Source: Kiloniellales bacterium
GTDB lineage: Bacteria; Pseudomonadota; Alphaproteobacteria; Kiloniellales; JAKSDN01
DNA length: 20,880 nt
NCBI GenBank assembly: GCA_022360075.1
Contig: JAKSDN010000688.1
Span: 1-20,880 of the forward strand
Direction of reading: 5' to 3'
The position numbers were made by a program, and so were the translations under genes. The notes beneath the pieces are model-generated. The model was not told where the DNA came from, made no database searches, and saw nothing but the letters and a program-made list of their open reading frames with translations. Position 1 is the stretch's first letter; every line of letters begins with the position of its first letter. Below, piece after piece: positions 7,693-14,910 of the stretch.

Positions 7693-7741
7693 CCGGGGCC
7701 CCGGCCTGCGGCTGACAAGGCGCGAGCCGCCTTGTAGGCTC
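7693..7741 (+). promoter_or_regulatory. Structured leader upstream of ynjB-like gene
   Basis: The 12-base palindrome CCGGGGCCCCGG (7693-7704) is followed by a hairpin with arms ACAAGGCG (7715-7722) and CGCCTTGT (7728-7735) and loop CGAGC. The loop-side GAGCC (7724-7728) can instead pair with GGCTC (7737-7741), giving two competing folds. No T-tract follows. It lies 47 bases before the ynjB-like start and could be a leader structure; a TPP riboswitch core was looked for and not found. Confidence 0.35.
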
Positions 7742-7787
7742 GGGACCGGGCGCGGCCCTTGGATCATTGGTAAGGAATGCCTTCGAC

Positions 7788-8996
7788 ATGAAGCCCTTCA
7801 AGACCATCGCCGGAGCCTTGGCTCTCTTGGCCCTCGCGCTCGCCGGCAAACCCGCCGTGGCGGCGGACTGGGAGGCTCTGCTCGCCGAGGCCAGGGGCCA
7901 AACCGTCTATTGGAACGCCTGGGGCGGCGACGAGCGGATCAACGCCTATATCGCCTGGGTCGGCGAGCGGGTCTGGGCCGACCACGAGATCACCCTGCGG
8001 CACGTCAAGCTGGCCGATACCGCCGACGCGGTCTCGCGGGTGCTCGCCGAAAAGGCCGCGGGGCGTGAGGAAGACGGCTCGATCGACCTGATCTGGATCA
8101 ACGGCGAGAACTTCGCGACCATGAAGGAGAATGGGCTGCTCTTCGGGCCCTTCACCGAGGCGCTGCCCAATTACCGGCTGGTCGACTTCGACGGCAAGCC
8201 GACGACGCTGATCGATTTCACCGTCCCCGTCGAAGGCCTGGAAGCGCCCTGGGGCATGGCCAAATTCAACTTCATCTACGATTCGGCGCGCGTGGCCGAG
8301 ACCCCGGCCTCCATCCCCGAGCTTTTGACTTGGGCGGAGGCCTATCCCGGGCGCTTTACCTACCCGGCTCCGCCGGACTTCCTCGGCTCGACCTTCCTGA
8401 AGCAGGTCTTGGTCGAGCTGGCGCCGGACCGCGATCTCCTGCAGGCGGCCGTCCGCGACGACGCCCAGTTCGAGGCTGTCACCGCGCCGCTCTGGGACTA
8501 TCTCGAGGCACTCAACCCCCATCTTTGGCGGGGCGGGCGCTCCTATCCCGCGAGCGGGCCGGCGCAGCGCCAGCTCCTGGACGACGGCGAGCTCGACGTG
8601 ACGATCTCCTTCTATCCGTCGGAGGCATCGTCCCTGATCGCCAACGACCTTCTGCCCGACTCTGCGCGCGTCTTCGTGCTCGAGGGCGGGACCATCGGCA
8701 ACACGCACTTCGTTGCGATCCCCTTCAACGCCAGCGCCAAGGCCGGCGCCCAGGTCGTGGCGAACTTCCTGATGGGGCCGGAGGCTCAGGCGCACAAGCA
8801 GAACCCGGAGATCTGGGGCGACGAAACGGTGCTCGACCTCGCGGCGCTGGCGCCGGATGAGCGGCGGCGCTTCGCCGATCTGCCGCTGGGCGTCGCCAGT
8901 CTCCCGCCCGAGGCGCTGGGGCCGACCTTGCTGGAGCCGCATCCGACTTGGATGACGCGCATCGAGGACGAATGGCGCAGGCGCTTCAGCCGCTAA
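7788..8996 (+). CDS. ynjB: YnjB-like ABC transporter substrate-binding protein
   Basis: A 402-residue periplasmic solute-binding protein, the first gene of a three-gene importer operon. The start at ATG 7788 has AAGGA 11 bases upstream and gives a proper signal peptide: MKPFK, a hydrophobic core LALLALALAG, and likely cleavage after AVA at about residue 25. The mature protein opens ADWEALLAEARGQTVYWNAW. The segments VYWNAWGGDERINAY and IDLIWINGENF are typical of the YnjB family, which I recognise from enterobacterial and proteobacterial genomes. The substrate of YnjBCD is not established; thiamine and other small molecules have been guessed on distant similarity to iron/thiamine-type binding proteins. 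It overlaps the permease gene by 25 bases, supporting co-expression. Confidence 0.85.
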   Translation: MKPFKTIAGALALLALALAGKPAVAADWEALLAEARGQTVYWNAWGGDERINAYIAWVGERVWADHEITLRHVKLADTADAVSRVLAEKAAGREEDGSIDLIWINGENFATMKENGLLFGPFTEALPNYRLVDFDGKPTTLIDFTVPVEGLEAPWGMAKFNFIYDSARVAETPASIPELLTWAEAYPGRFTYPAPPDFLGSTFLKQVLVELAPDRDLLQAAVRDDAQFEAVTAPLWDYLEALNPHLWRGGRSYPASGPAQRQLLDDGELDVTISFYPSEASSLIANDLLPDSARVFVLEGGTIGNTHFVAIPFNASAKAGAQVVANFLMGPEAQAHKQNPEIWGDETVLDLAALAPDERRRFADLPLGVASLPPEALGPTLLEPHPTWMTRIEDEWRRRFSR

Positions 8997-10717
8997 GCCC
9001 GACCGCTCCGGGTCTCCGGCGGCATACCGGCGACCTCCTGCGCTTCATCCCGGCTCTGACGCTCGCGCTGTTCCTGGCGCCGGTCGGCGCGGGCCTGATC
9101 GGCACCTGGCTGCCCGCCTTCGGCTTCTTCCCCGCGCTCGGCGGCGAGGGATTGTCGCTCGATCCCTGGCGGGCCCTGTTCCAAGAGCCGGCGCTGCCGA
9201 GCGCGATCCGGCTTTCTCTGACCTCGGGCCTGATCTCCAGCGTCGTCTCGCTGGCTCTGGTCATCGGCCTCGTCGCCACCTGGCAGGGCAGCCCCTGGCT
9301 GCGGCGCCTGCGCCGCCTGCTGTCGCCGCTGCTCGCCGTGCCCCACGCGGCGCTCGCGATCGGCCTGGCCTTCCTCATCGCGCCGAGCGGCTGGCTGTTG
9401 CGCCTGCTCTCGCCCTGGGCGACGGGCTGGGACCGTCCACCGGATATCGCTCTGGTCCAAGATCCTCACGGTCTTGCCCTGACTCTCGCCTTGGTGGTCA
9501 AGGAAGCGCCCTTCCTGCTCCTGATGACGCTGGCCGCGCTCGACCAGAGCAACGCGGACCAGCGCCTCGCCGCCGCCCGATCGCTCGGCTATGGCCCCGC
9601 CGCCGCCTGGATGAAGACCGTCTTTCCGGCGATCTACACGCAGATCCGTCTGCCAGTCTACGCCGTCCTGGCCTTCTCGCTTTCGGTCGTCGACATGGCG
9701 ATGATCCTGGCGCCCAACAATCCGCCGCCCTTGGCCGTCCTGGTGCTGCGCTGGTTCAACGACCCCGAGCTCGGCCTGCGCTTCATGGCGGCGGCCGGCG
9801 CGAGCCTGCAGTTGGCCATTGTGGTCGCGGCGATCCTACTGTGGCGCTGCGGCGAGCTCCTGGCGATCGCCGTTGGACGGCGCTGGCTTTTCCGAGGCGA
9901 ACGCGGTGGCCCGGCGAAGACGCTGCGGCGCCTTTCCGGGACGGCTATGGCGCTCCTTTACGGCTTGTCGGGCATGAGCGTACTGGCCATGGCGCTTTGG
10001 TCCCTGGCCGGACGCTGGCGCTATCCGGACGCCTTGCCCAGCGCCTGGGGCCTGAAGACCTGGGTGCAGCAGAGCCATGGCCTGCTCTGGAGCGGGACCA
10101 CGACGCTCTGGCTCGGCCTCGCCTCGTCGCTGATCGCCCTGTTCCTGGTCCTCGGTTGCCTGGAGAACGAGTCGCGGCGCGGCATCCGCTCGCTGGAGCG
10201 CGCGCTCTGGCTGCTTTACAGTCCTCTCCTGGTGCCCCAGGTCGCCTTTTTGTTCGGGGCCCAGGTGCTGGCCGTTTCGGCCGGCATCGACGGGACCTGG
10301 GTCGCCCTGATTTGGAGCCACCTGTTGTTCGTTCTGCCTTTCGTTTTCCTGGCGCTGGCCGACCCCTATCGAAGCCTGGACGAGCGCTACGCGCGCTCGG
10401 CACTCTGCCTTGGCGCCTCGCCCAACCGGGTCTGGCTCGAGGTCAAGCTGCCGATGCTGCTGCGGCCGATCCTGGTCGCGCTGGCCGTCGGCTTTTCCGT
10501 CAGCGTCGCCCAGTATCTGCCGACGATCTTCGCGGGCAGCGGCCGCTTCATGACCCTGACGACGGAGGCGGTGAGCCTCTCCACCGGCGCCGACCGCCGG
10601 GTCATCGGCGTCTACGCGCTGCTGCAGGCGGTTCTGCCGCTGATCGCCTTCGCCGGCGCGCTGCTGGCGCCGGCCTGGCTGTTCCGTAATCGGCGCGGGC
10701 TGCGGGGCACGGCATGA
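8972..10717 (+). CDS. ynjC: YnjC-like double-domain ABC permease
   Basis: A 581-residue inner-membrane permease in which two permease modules are fused in one chain. About twelve hydrophobic segments run throughout, for example near 24-44, 84-104, 120-137 and 168-189 in the first half. Each half carries an EAA-type cytoplasmic loop that contacts the ATPase: AARSLGYGPAAAWMKTVFP (about 201-219) and SALCLGASPNRVWLEVKLP (about 476-494). The ATG at 8972, inside the end of the ynjB-like gene, has GAGGA just upstream; a TTG at 8948 is a less likely start. The gene ends in an ATGA overlap with the ATPase gene. A fused permease for YnjC fits the known ynjBCD layout. Confidence 0.88.
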   Translation: MAQALQPLSPTAPGLRRHTGDLLRFIPALTLALFLAPVGAGLIGTWLPAFGFFPALGGEGLSLDPWRALFQEPALPSAIRLSLTSGLISSVVSLALVIGLVATWQGSPWLRRLRRLLSPLLAVPHAALAIGLAFLIAPSGWLLRLLSPWATGWDRPPDIALVQDPHGLALTLALVVKEAPFLLLMTLAALDQSNADQRLAAARSLGYGPAAAWMKTVFPAIYTQIRLPVYAVLAFSLSVVDMAMILAPNNPPPLAVLVLRWFNDPELGLRFMAAAGASLQLAIVVAAILLWRCGELLAIAVGRRWLFRGERGGPAKTLRRLSGTAMALLYGLSGMSVLAMALWSLAGRWRYPDALPSAWGLKTWVQQSHGLLWSGTTTLWLGLASSLIALFLVLGCLENESRRGIRSLERALWLLYSPLLVPQVAFLFGAQVLAVSAGIDGTWVALIWSHLLFVLPFVFLALADPYRSLDERYARSALCLGASPNRVWLEVKLPMLLRPILVALAVGFSVSVAQYLPTIFAGSGRFMTLTTEAVSLSTGADRRVIGVYALLQAVLPLIAFAGALLAPAWLFRNRRGLRGTA

Positions 10718-11457
10718 CGGGACAAGAGCACGCCCGGACGCTGAATCTGCGCGAGGTCGGCATCGCGCTGGCCGATCGGCATCTGATGGGCCCGCTGAGC
10801 CTGACCGTGGCGCCCGGCGCGGTCTCGACGATCATGGGCCCGAGCGGATGCGGCAAATCGAGCCTGCTCGCCTTCGTCTGCGGCACGCTCGACCCGGCCT
10901 TTTCGGCGACCGGCGAAGTTCTGGTCGGCCGCGACCGGGTGGATCGCTTGCCGCCGGAGCAGCGGCGAATCGGCATCCTGTTCCAGGATGACCTGCTGTT
11001 CCCGCACCTGTCGGTCGCCGAGAATCTGGCCTTCGGGCTGCCGGCCTCGCTACGCGGTCGGAAGGCGCGCCAGGAGCGGGTCGAAGAAGCGCTGGAGGAA
11101 GCCGATCTGGGGGGCTTCGGCAGCCGCGATCCGGCGACGCTGTCCGGTGGCCAACGCGCCCGCGTCGCGCTGCTGCGCACGCTCTTGTCCGAGCCGCGTG
11201 CGCTACTCCTCGACGAGCCCTTCTCCAAGCTCGACGTGAACCTCAGGTCTCGATTCAGGCGCTTCGTGTTCGACCATGCCCGGGGCCGGGGCCTGGCGAC
11301 CCTCATGGTCACGCACGACCCCGCCGACGCGCAGGCGGCCGGCGGCCAAATCATTGAAATTTCTACACCTATGACCGAAAGATCGCTCGGCAACCAGCAA
11401 TCCCCGGGGCGTTCCGGCCCGGAGATGCCGGCCCGCCCAGCCCCCGCGACCAGCTAG
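10714..11457 (+). CDS. ynjD: YnjD-like ABC transporter ATPase
   Basis: A 247-residue nucleotide-binding subunit that powers the importer. All expected motifs are present: Walker A GPSGCGKS (42-49), Q-loop Q91 (LFQDDLLFPHLSV), signature LSGGQRARVALLR (143-155), Walker B ALLLDEPFSKLD (163-174) and switch histidine H201 (VTHDP). The ATG overlaps the permease stop as ATGA, so translation is probably coupled. The last 30 residues, after IIEISTP, are a proline- and serine-rich tail without a recognised domain. With the two preceding genes this makes a complete importer: binding protein, fused permease and ATPase. Confidence 0.9.
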   Translation: MTGQEHARTLNLREVGIALADRHLMGPLSLTVAPGAVSTIMGPSGCGKSSLLAFVCGTLDPAFSATGEVLVGRDRVDRLPPEQRRIGILFQDDLLFPHLSVAENLAFGLPASLRGRKARQERVEEALEEADLGGFGSRDPATLSGGQRARVALLRTLLSEPRALLLDEPFSKLDVNLRSRFRRFVFDHARGRGLATLMVTHDPADAQAAGGQIIEISTPMTERSLGNQQSPGRSGPEMPARPAPATS

Positions 11458-11624
11458 GGCGTTTGGCGACCTGATCGAATCGGCGCCTGCCCTCGCGACC
11501 TCTGGAAGCGCCATCTTTTGGTTGATTTTAACCACTGGCGGTCACGCTACCCCGGATCATCGGACTAGGCCTGCCGTCTAGATTGCCCGCGGTGCGGTGA
11601 CATCGATGGGCTAAGGCTCTCAAT

Positions 11625-11657
11625 TTTTGACACCGAAGGAAGGGAAATTTTGACACC
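11625..11657 (+). repeat. Direct repeat TTTTGACACC, period 23 bases
   Basis: Identical 10-base copies occupy 11625-11634 and 11648-11657, with A/T-rich flanks on the left of each. The second copy supplies the TTGACA of the candidate promoter. The pair could be a regulator binding site or the worn end of an insertion sequence; no transposase remnant is visible nearby. Confidence 0.5.
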
Positions 11658-11678
11658 ACAATCTGGGAAATCTAGAGT
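11650..11678 (+). promoter_or_regulatory. Candidate sigma70 promoter for OmpA-family gene
   Basis: A perfect -35 TTGACA (11650-11655) is followed after 17 bases by TAGAGT (11673-11678), a 4 of 6 match to the -10 consensus. Transcription would start near 11685, giving a leader of about 110 bases before the ATG at 11797. Confidence 0.5.
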
Positions 11679-11796
11679 AGGACTATCTGGGGCATATGAG
11701 CCCAGGGGGCATACAGCACGCTCGCCGACCAAAGCCGGCCGCATGAACTTCGGTTTAGCGGTCGAGGTCCGCGTGAGACGAGGGAGCGACGGATAG

Positions 11797-12639
11797 ATGT
11801 TAAGAGCGAAGTTCATTGCAGTGATTGCGGCACTGATGGCCTTGAGTGGCTGTGTCGGCTCGGACATCGAGGCGATGCGCAACGCCGAGGGGTCAGGCAG
11901 CGCCTTCACGCGGGCTCTCACCGAACAGTACCGGATGATCACGCTGTTCGAGGCTGACGAGATGTACGACTGGTCCGATGCCGGTTACTTCGCGCGCAAG
12001 GGCCTGCGGACGGCTGCAGGGGAAGTCGTCGAGCCGGAGCGGGTCGAGGATTGGCATCTGCCGGCCGACAAGGTCGATGAGTTGAGCTCGGCCCGGGCAC
12101 GGCTGGTCGATCTGCTGAACGCGAGCGCCAGGGAGAAGTTCCCTCAGGAGGCCGCGACCGCACAGGGACGCTACGACTGCTGGATCGAGCAGCAGGAAGA
12201 GAACCATCAGCCCGACCACATCGCGGCCTGCCGCGACGAGTTCTACGCCTCCCTGGCGAAGCTCGAAGAGCTGATGAAGCCGCCGCCGCCGCCGGCACCC
12301 GCGGCGCAGCCCGAGCCTTTCGTCGTCTTCTTCGCCTTCGACAGCGCCCTGCTGTCGACCGAGGCCGAGGCCATCATCGACCAGGCCGTGGCAGCCGCCC
12401 GCCGGTTCGGCTCGGCCGAGTTCTCGGTGACCGGTCACACCGACCGGGCAGGCCGCAACGACTACAACGACCGCCTCTCCTTGAACCGCGCCAACTCGGT
12501 CAGGGATGCGTTGGTCGCCCGTGGCGTTGCCGCCAGCAATGTCAGCGTGGCCGGACGTGGCGAGGCTGAGCCTGCCGTGCCGACCGCCGACGGCGTGGCG
12601 GAGCAGGCCAACCGACGGGTCGAGATCATCATCCAGTAG
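11797..12639 (+). CDS. OmpA-family outer-membrane lipoprotein
   Basis: A 280-residue predicted lipoprotein that tethers the outer membrane to peptidoglycan. The signal peptide ends in a lipobox LSGC (residues 16-19), so C19 would be lipidated; valine at the next position favours the outer membrane. Residues 20-160 form a charged, helix-prone region of unknown family with two cysteines (about 128 and 145). A proline-rich hinge KPPPPPAPAA (161-170) leads to a C-terminal OmpA domain (175-280). There the peptidoglycan-contacting residues are D216 (VTGHTDRAGR) and R273 (ANRRVEIII). It is larger than Pal (about 170 residues) because of the N-terminal region, and no tol genes are adjacent. It appears to be a single-gene unit, with its own promoter candidate and a strong terminator. 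Confidence 0.85.
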   Translation: MLRAKFIAVIAALMALSGCVGSDIEAMRNAEGSGSAFTRALTEQYRMITLFEADEMYDWSDAGYFARKGLRTAAGEVVEPERVEDWHLPADKVDELSSARARLVDLLNASAREKFPQEAATAQGRYDCWIEQQEENHQPDHIAACRDEFYASLAKLEELMKPPPPPAPAAQPEPFVVFFAFDSALLSTEAEAIIDQAVAAARRFGSAEFSVTGHTDRAGRNDYNDRLSLNRANSVRDALVARGVAASNVSVAGRGEAEPAVPTADGVAEQANRRVEIIIQ

Positions 12640-12656
12640 ACCCGAGCGCATTTGCG

Positions 12657-12691
12657 GAAACGGCGTCGCCCTGGCGGCGCCGTTTCTCTTT
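12657..12691 (+). terminator. Strong intrinsic terminator after OmpA-family gene
   Basis: Perfect 9-base arms GAAACGGCG (12657-12665) and CGCCGTTTC (12678-12686) continue inward with a CGC/GCG pairing around a tight loop. They are followed by TCTTT. The hairpin begins 18 bases past the stop codon, the usual position and form of a factor-independent terminator. Confidence 0.8.
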
Positions 12692-12885
12692 GCGCCGACG
12701 GAACGACGCCGCACAGACCTGTTCTCTGGTCGGCGCTACTGTTCCTAGGCCTCGTCGGCCCTGTCCCTCAGGTGCGCTTGCGGCCTATGGCGTCCCTGGA
12801 AATGCCCCGTTTCGGGGCGTAGAATGAAGTCCTTCCTCAGGCGGGAGGAGGTCGCGGACGGCGGACCGCAAGGAGGCCCAGGCCG

Positions 12886-13278
12886 ATGTACAGTGAAACG
12901 ACCCGGTCGATTCGCGTGACGGTCAAGCCCATGTACCTCGAAGAGCAGTCCTCGCCCGTGGAGGATCACTACGTCTGGGCCTACCATGTCCATATCGAGA
13001 ACATGGGACCGGAGCAGGTGCAGCTCCTGAACCGCCACTGGCGCATCACCGATTCCATGGGGCGCATGCAGGAGGTTCGCGGCGCGGGGGTCGTCGGCGA
13101 ACAGCCGGTCTTGCAGCCGGGCGAGTCCTTCGAGTACACGAGCGGCACGCCGTTGCCGACGCCGTCGGGCATCATGGTCGGCAGCTACGAGATGGAAAGC
13201 GCCGGCGGCGAGCGCTTCGACGTCGCGGTGCCGGCCTTTTCGCTCGACAGTCCCCACCAGCCGATCCAGGTGAACTGA
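12886..13278 (+). CDS. apaG: ApaG family protein
   Basis: A 130-residue protein of the ApaG (DUF525) family, a small fibronectin-type beta-sandwich. Length and the order of motifs match the family: RVTVKPMYLEEQS (10-22), YHVHIENMG (33-41), LLNRHWRITD (47-56), the phosphate-loop-like GAGVVGEQP (66-74) and PTPSGIMVGSYEME (91-104). The start is clear: AAGGAGG (12870-12876) lies 9 bases before the ATG. The biochemical role of ApaG is not settled; in enterobacteria it lies with apaH/ksgA and is linked to cobalt resistance and magnesium efflux. Here it stands alone between an OmpA-family gene and trkH. A small GC-rich hairpin (12804-12818) lies in its upstream region. Confidence 0.93.
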   Translation: MYSETTRSIRVTVKPMYLEEQSSPVEDHYVWAYHVHIENMGPEQVQLLNRHWRITDSMGRMQEVRGAGVVGEQPVLQPGESFEYTSGTPLPTPSGIMVGSYEMESAGGERFDVAVPAFSLDSPHQPIQVN

Positions 13279-13454
13279 GCGCACCTCGGCCCTGCTTGCA
13301 GAATCGTCGTGACCGGCCGCCAGCCCATCAGCGTCCAGCAGTGCCACGAGCAAGAGGGAAGCGTGGTCGCAGGTCCTTCGTCGCCCCTTTGGCCCGGACT
13401 GGCTAAAACGGCACGCTGGCGGCGCGGCGGCGGCGCGCGGCAGGAGCGGCCGAC

Positions 13455-14900
13455 GTGATCGATCTGCGGCCGGTCCTCTTCATCATCGGGATCCTGCTCG
13501 CGATCCTGGCGACGGCCATGGTTATCCCGGCGATTGCCGACGCCGCCGCCGGACATCCCGACTGGCAGGTCTTCGCCGCGGCCGCCTTGCTGACGCTCTT
13601 CGTCGGCGTGTCCTTGATCCTCACGACACGCTCCGGCTGGAAGGGCTTCACCCTGCGTCAAGCCTTCGTCATGACGAATCTGGCCTGGCTCGTGATCGCC
13701 ACCTTCGGCGCCCTGCCGCTGGCCTTCTCGGAGCTCGAGCTGAGCTTCACCGACGCCTTCTTCGAGGCCATGTCCGGTGTCACCACGACCGGCTCGACCG
13801 TAATCCTCGGCCTCGACAGCGCGCCGCCGGGTATCCTGCTGTGGCGCGGGATCCTGCAATGGCTGGGCGGAATCGGCATCATCGTCATGGCGGTCTCGAT
13901 CCTGCCGGTGCTCCAGGTCGGCGGCATGCAGCTCTTCCGGGTCGAGGCCTTCGAGACCGACAAGGTCCTGCCGCGCGCCGCGCAGATCGCCGGCGGCATC
14001 TCGATCGTCTACGTCTTCCTTACCGGCCTGGCGGCGATCATCCTCTGGGCGCTCGGCATGTCCGGCTTCGAGGCCGTCATCCACGCCATGACCTCGATCG
14101 CGACCGGCGGCTTCTCCACCTCCGACCAGTCGATCGCCCACTTCAAGAGCAGCGCGATCGAGTGGTCGATCTGCGCCTTCATGGTACTCGGCAGCCTGCC
14201 TTTCGTGCTCTACCTGCGCGCCCTGCGCGGTGACATCCTCGCCTTCCTGCGCGACAGCCAAGTGCGCCTGTTGCTCACCATCCTGGCGGCCACGATCGGC
14301 ATGACCACCTGGTGGCTCGCGAACCACCTGGAGATGACGCCTTTGACCGCATTGCGCTACGCGACCTTCAACATCATCTCGATCATGACCGGCACCGGCT
14401 ACGCCACCGCGGATTTCAGCCAATGGGGCGGCTTCGTCATGGCCTTGATGTTCGCGCTCATGTTCATCGGCGGCTGCGCCGGCTCGACCACCTGCGGGAT
14501 CAAGATGTTCCGCTTCATCGTGCTCTTCGCCACGGCCAAGACACAGATCCTCCGCCTGATGCAGCCGAACGGCGTCTTCATCCCCTACTACAACAAGCGT
14601 CCCATCCCCGAAGCTGTCGAAGAGTCCGTGATGGGCTTCTTCTTCCTCTTCATCGCGAGCTTCGCGGTGCTGGCGGCCGCCCTGGGCTTCACCGGTCTCG
14701 ACTTCATCACGGCAGTCTCGGGCGCGGCCACGGCGATCGCCAACGTCGGCCCGGGGCTGGGCGATCTGATCGGGCCGGCGGGCACCTTCTCCCGCTTGCC
14801 GGACTCGGCCAAATGGCTGATGGCCGCCGGCATGTTGCTCGGGCGGCTGGAGCTCTTCACCGTGATGGTGCTGCTGTCGCGCCGTTTCTGGCGCGGCTGA
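13455..14900 (+). CDS. trkH: TrkH family potassium uptake protein
   Basis: A 481-residue membrane protein forming the ion-conducting subunit of a Trk potassium uptake system, close to the usual TrkH length. The fourfold M1-P-M2 repeat is visible through its four selectivity-filter segments: TTTGS (110-114), ATGGF (216-220), TGTGY (312-316) and NVGPG (430-434). GTG 13455 is taken as start because AGGAG lies 8 bases upstream and the protein opens with the first membrane segment. TrkH normally works with the cytosolic NAD/ATP-binding ring TrkA; no trkA is in this window. The stop codon is 10 bases before the argE-like ATG, so the two are probably co-transcribed. Confidence 0.95.
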   Translation: MIDLRPVLFIIGILLAILATAMVIPAIADAAAGHPDWQVFAAAALLTLFVGVSLILTTRSGWKGFTLRQAFVMTNLAWLVIATFGALPLAFSELELSFTDAFFEAMSGVTTTGSTVILGLDSAPPGILLWRGILQWLGGIGIIVMAVSILPVLQVGGMQLFRVEAFETDKVLPRAAQIAGGISIVYVFLTGLAAIILWALGMSGFEAVIHAMTSIATGGFSTSDQSIAHFKSSAIEWSICAFMVLGSLPFVLYLRALRGDILAFLRDSQVRLLLTILAATIGMTTWWLANHLEMTPLTALRYATFNIISIMTGTGYATADFSQWGGFVMALMFALMFIGGCAGSTTCGIKMFRFIVLFATAKTQILRLMQPNGVFIPYYNKRPIPEAVEESVMGFFFLFIASFAVLAAALGFTGLDFITAVSGAATAIANVGPGLGDLIGPAGTFSRLPDSAKWLMAAGMLLGRLELFTVMVLLSRRFWRG

Positions 14901-14910
14901 GGAAGGAGAG

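Larger units (their letters stand above)
11458..11796. other. Spacer between ynjD-like and OmpA-family genes
   Basis: A 339-base stretch with no supportable gene. Near its left end, CGCCA (11509-11513) can pair with TGGCG (11536-11540), with an inner GGTT/AACC pairing, a weak hairpin that might end the ynj transcript. The middle holds a direct repeat of TTTTGACACC and a promoter-like pair, listed separately. The right end leads into the OmpA-family gene. Confidence 0.6.

Noticed and set aside
7647..7787. TPP riboswitch upstream of the transporter
   Set aside because: The CTGAGA and ACCTGATC-type core motifs are absent; only simple hairpins are present.
7764..8942. 392-residue minus-strand open frame
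   Set aside because: It is antisense to the ynjB-like gene, which has a signal peptide, a ribosome site and family motifs. The antisense product has no recognisable domain.
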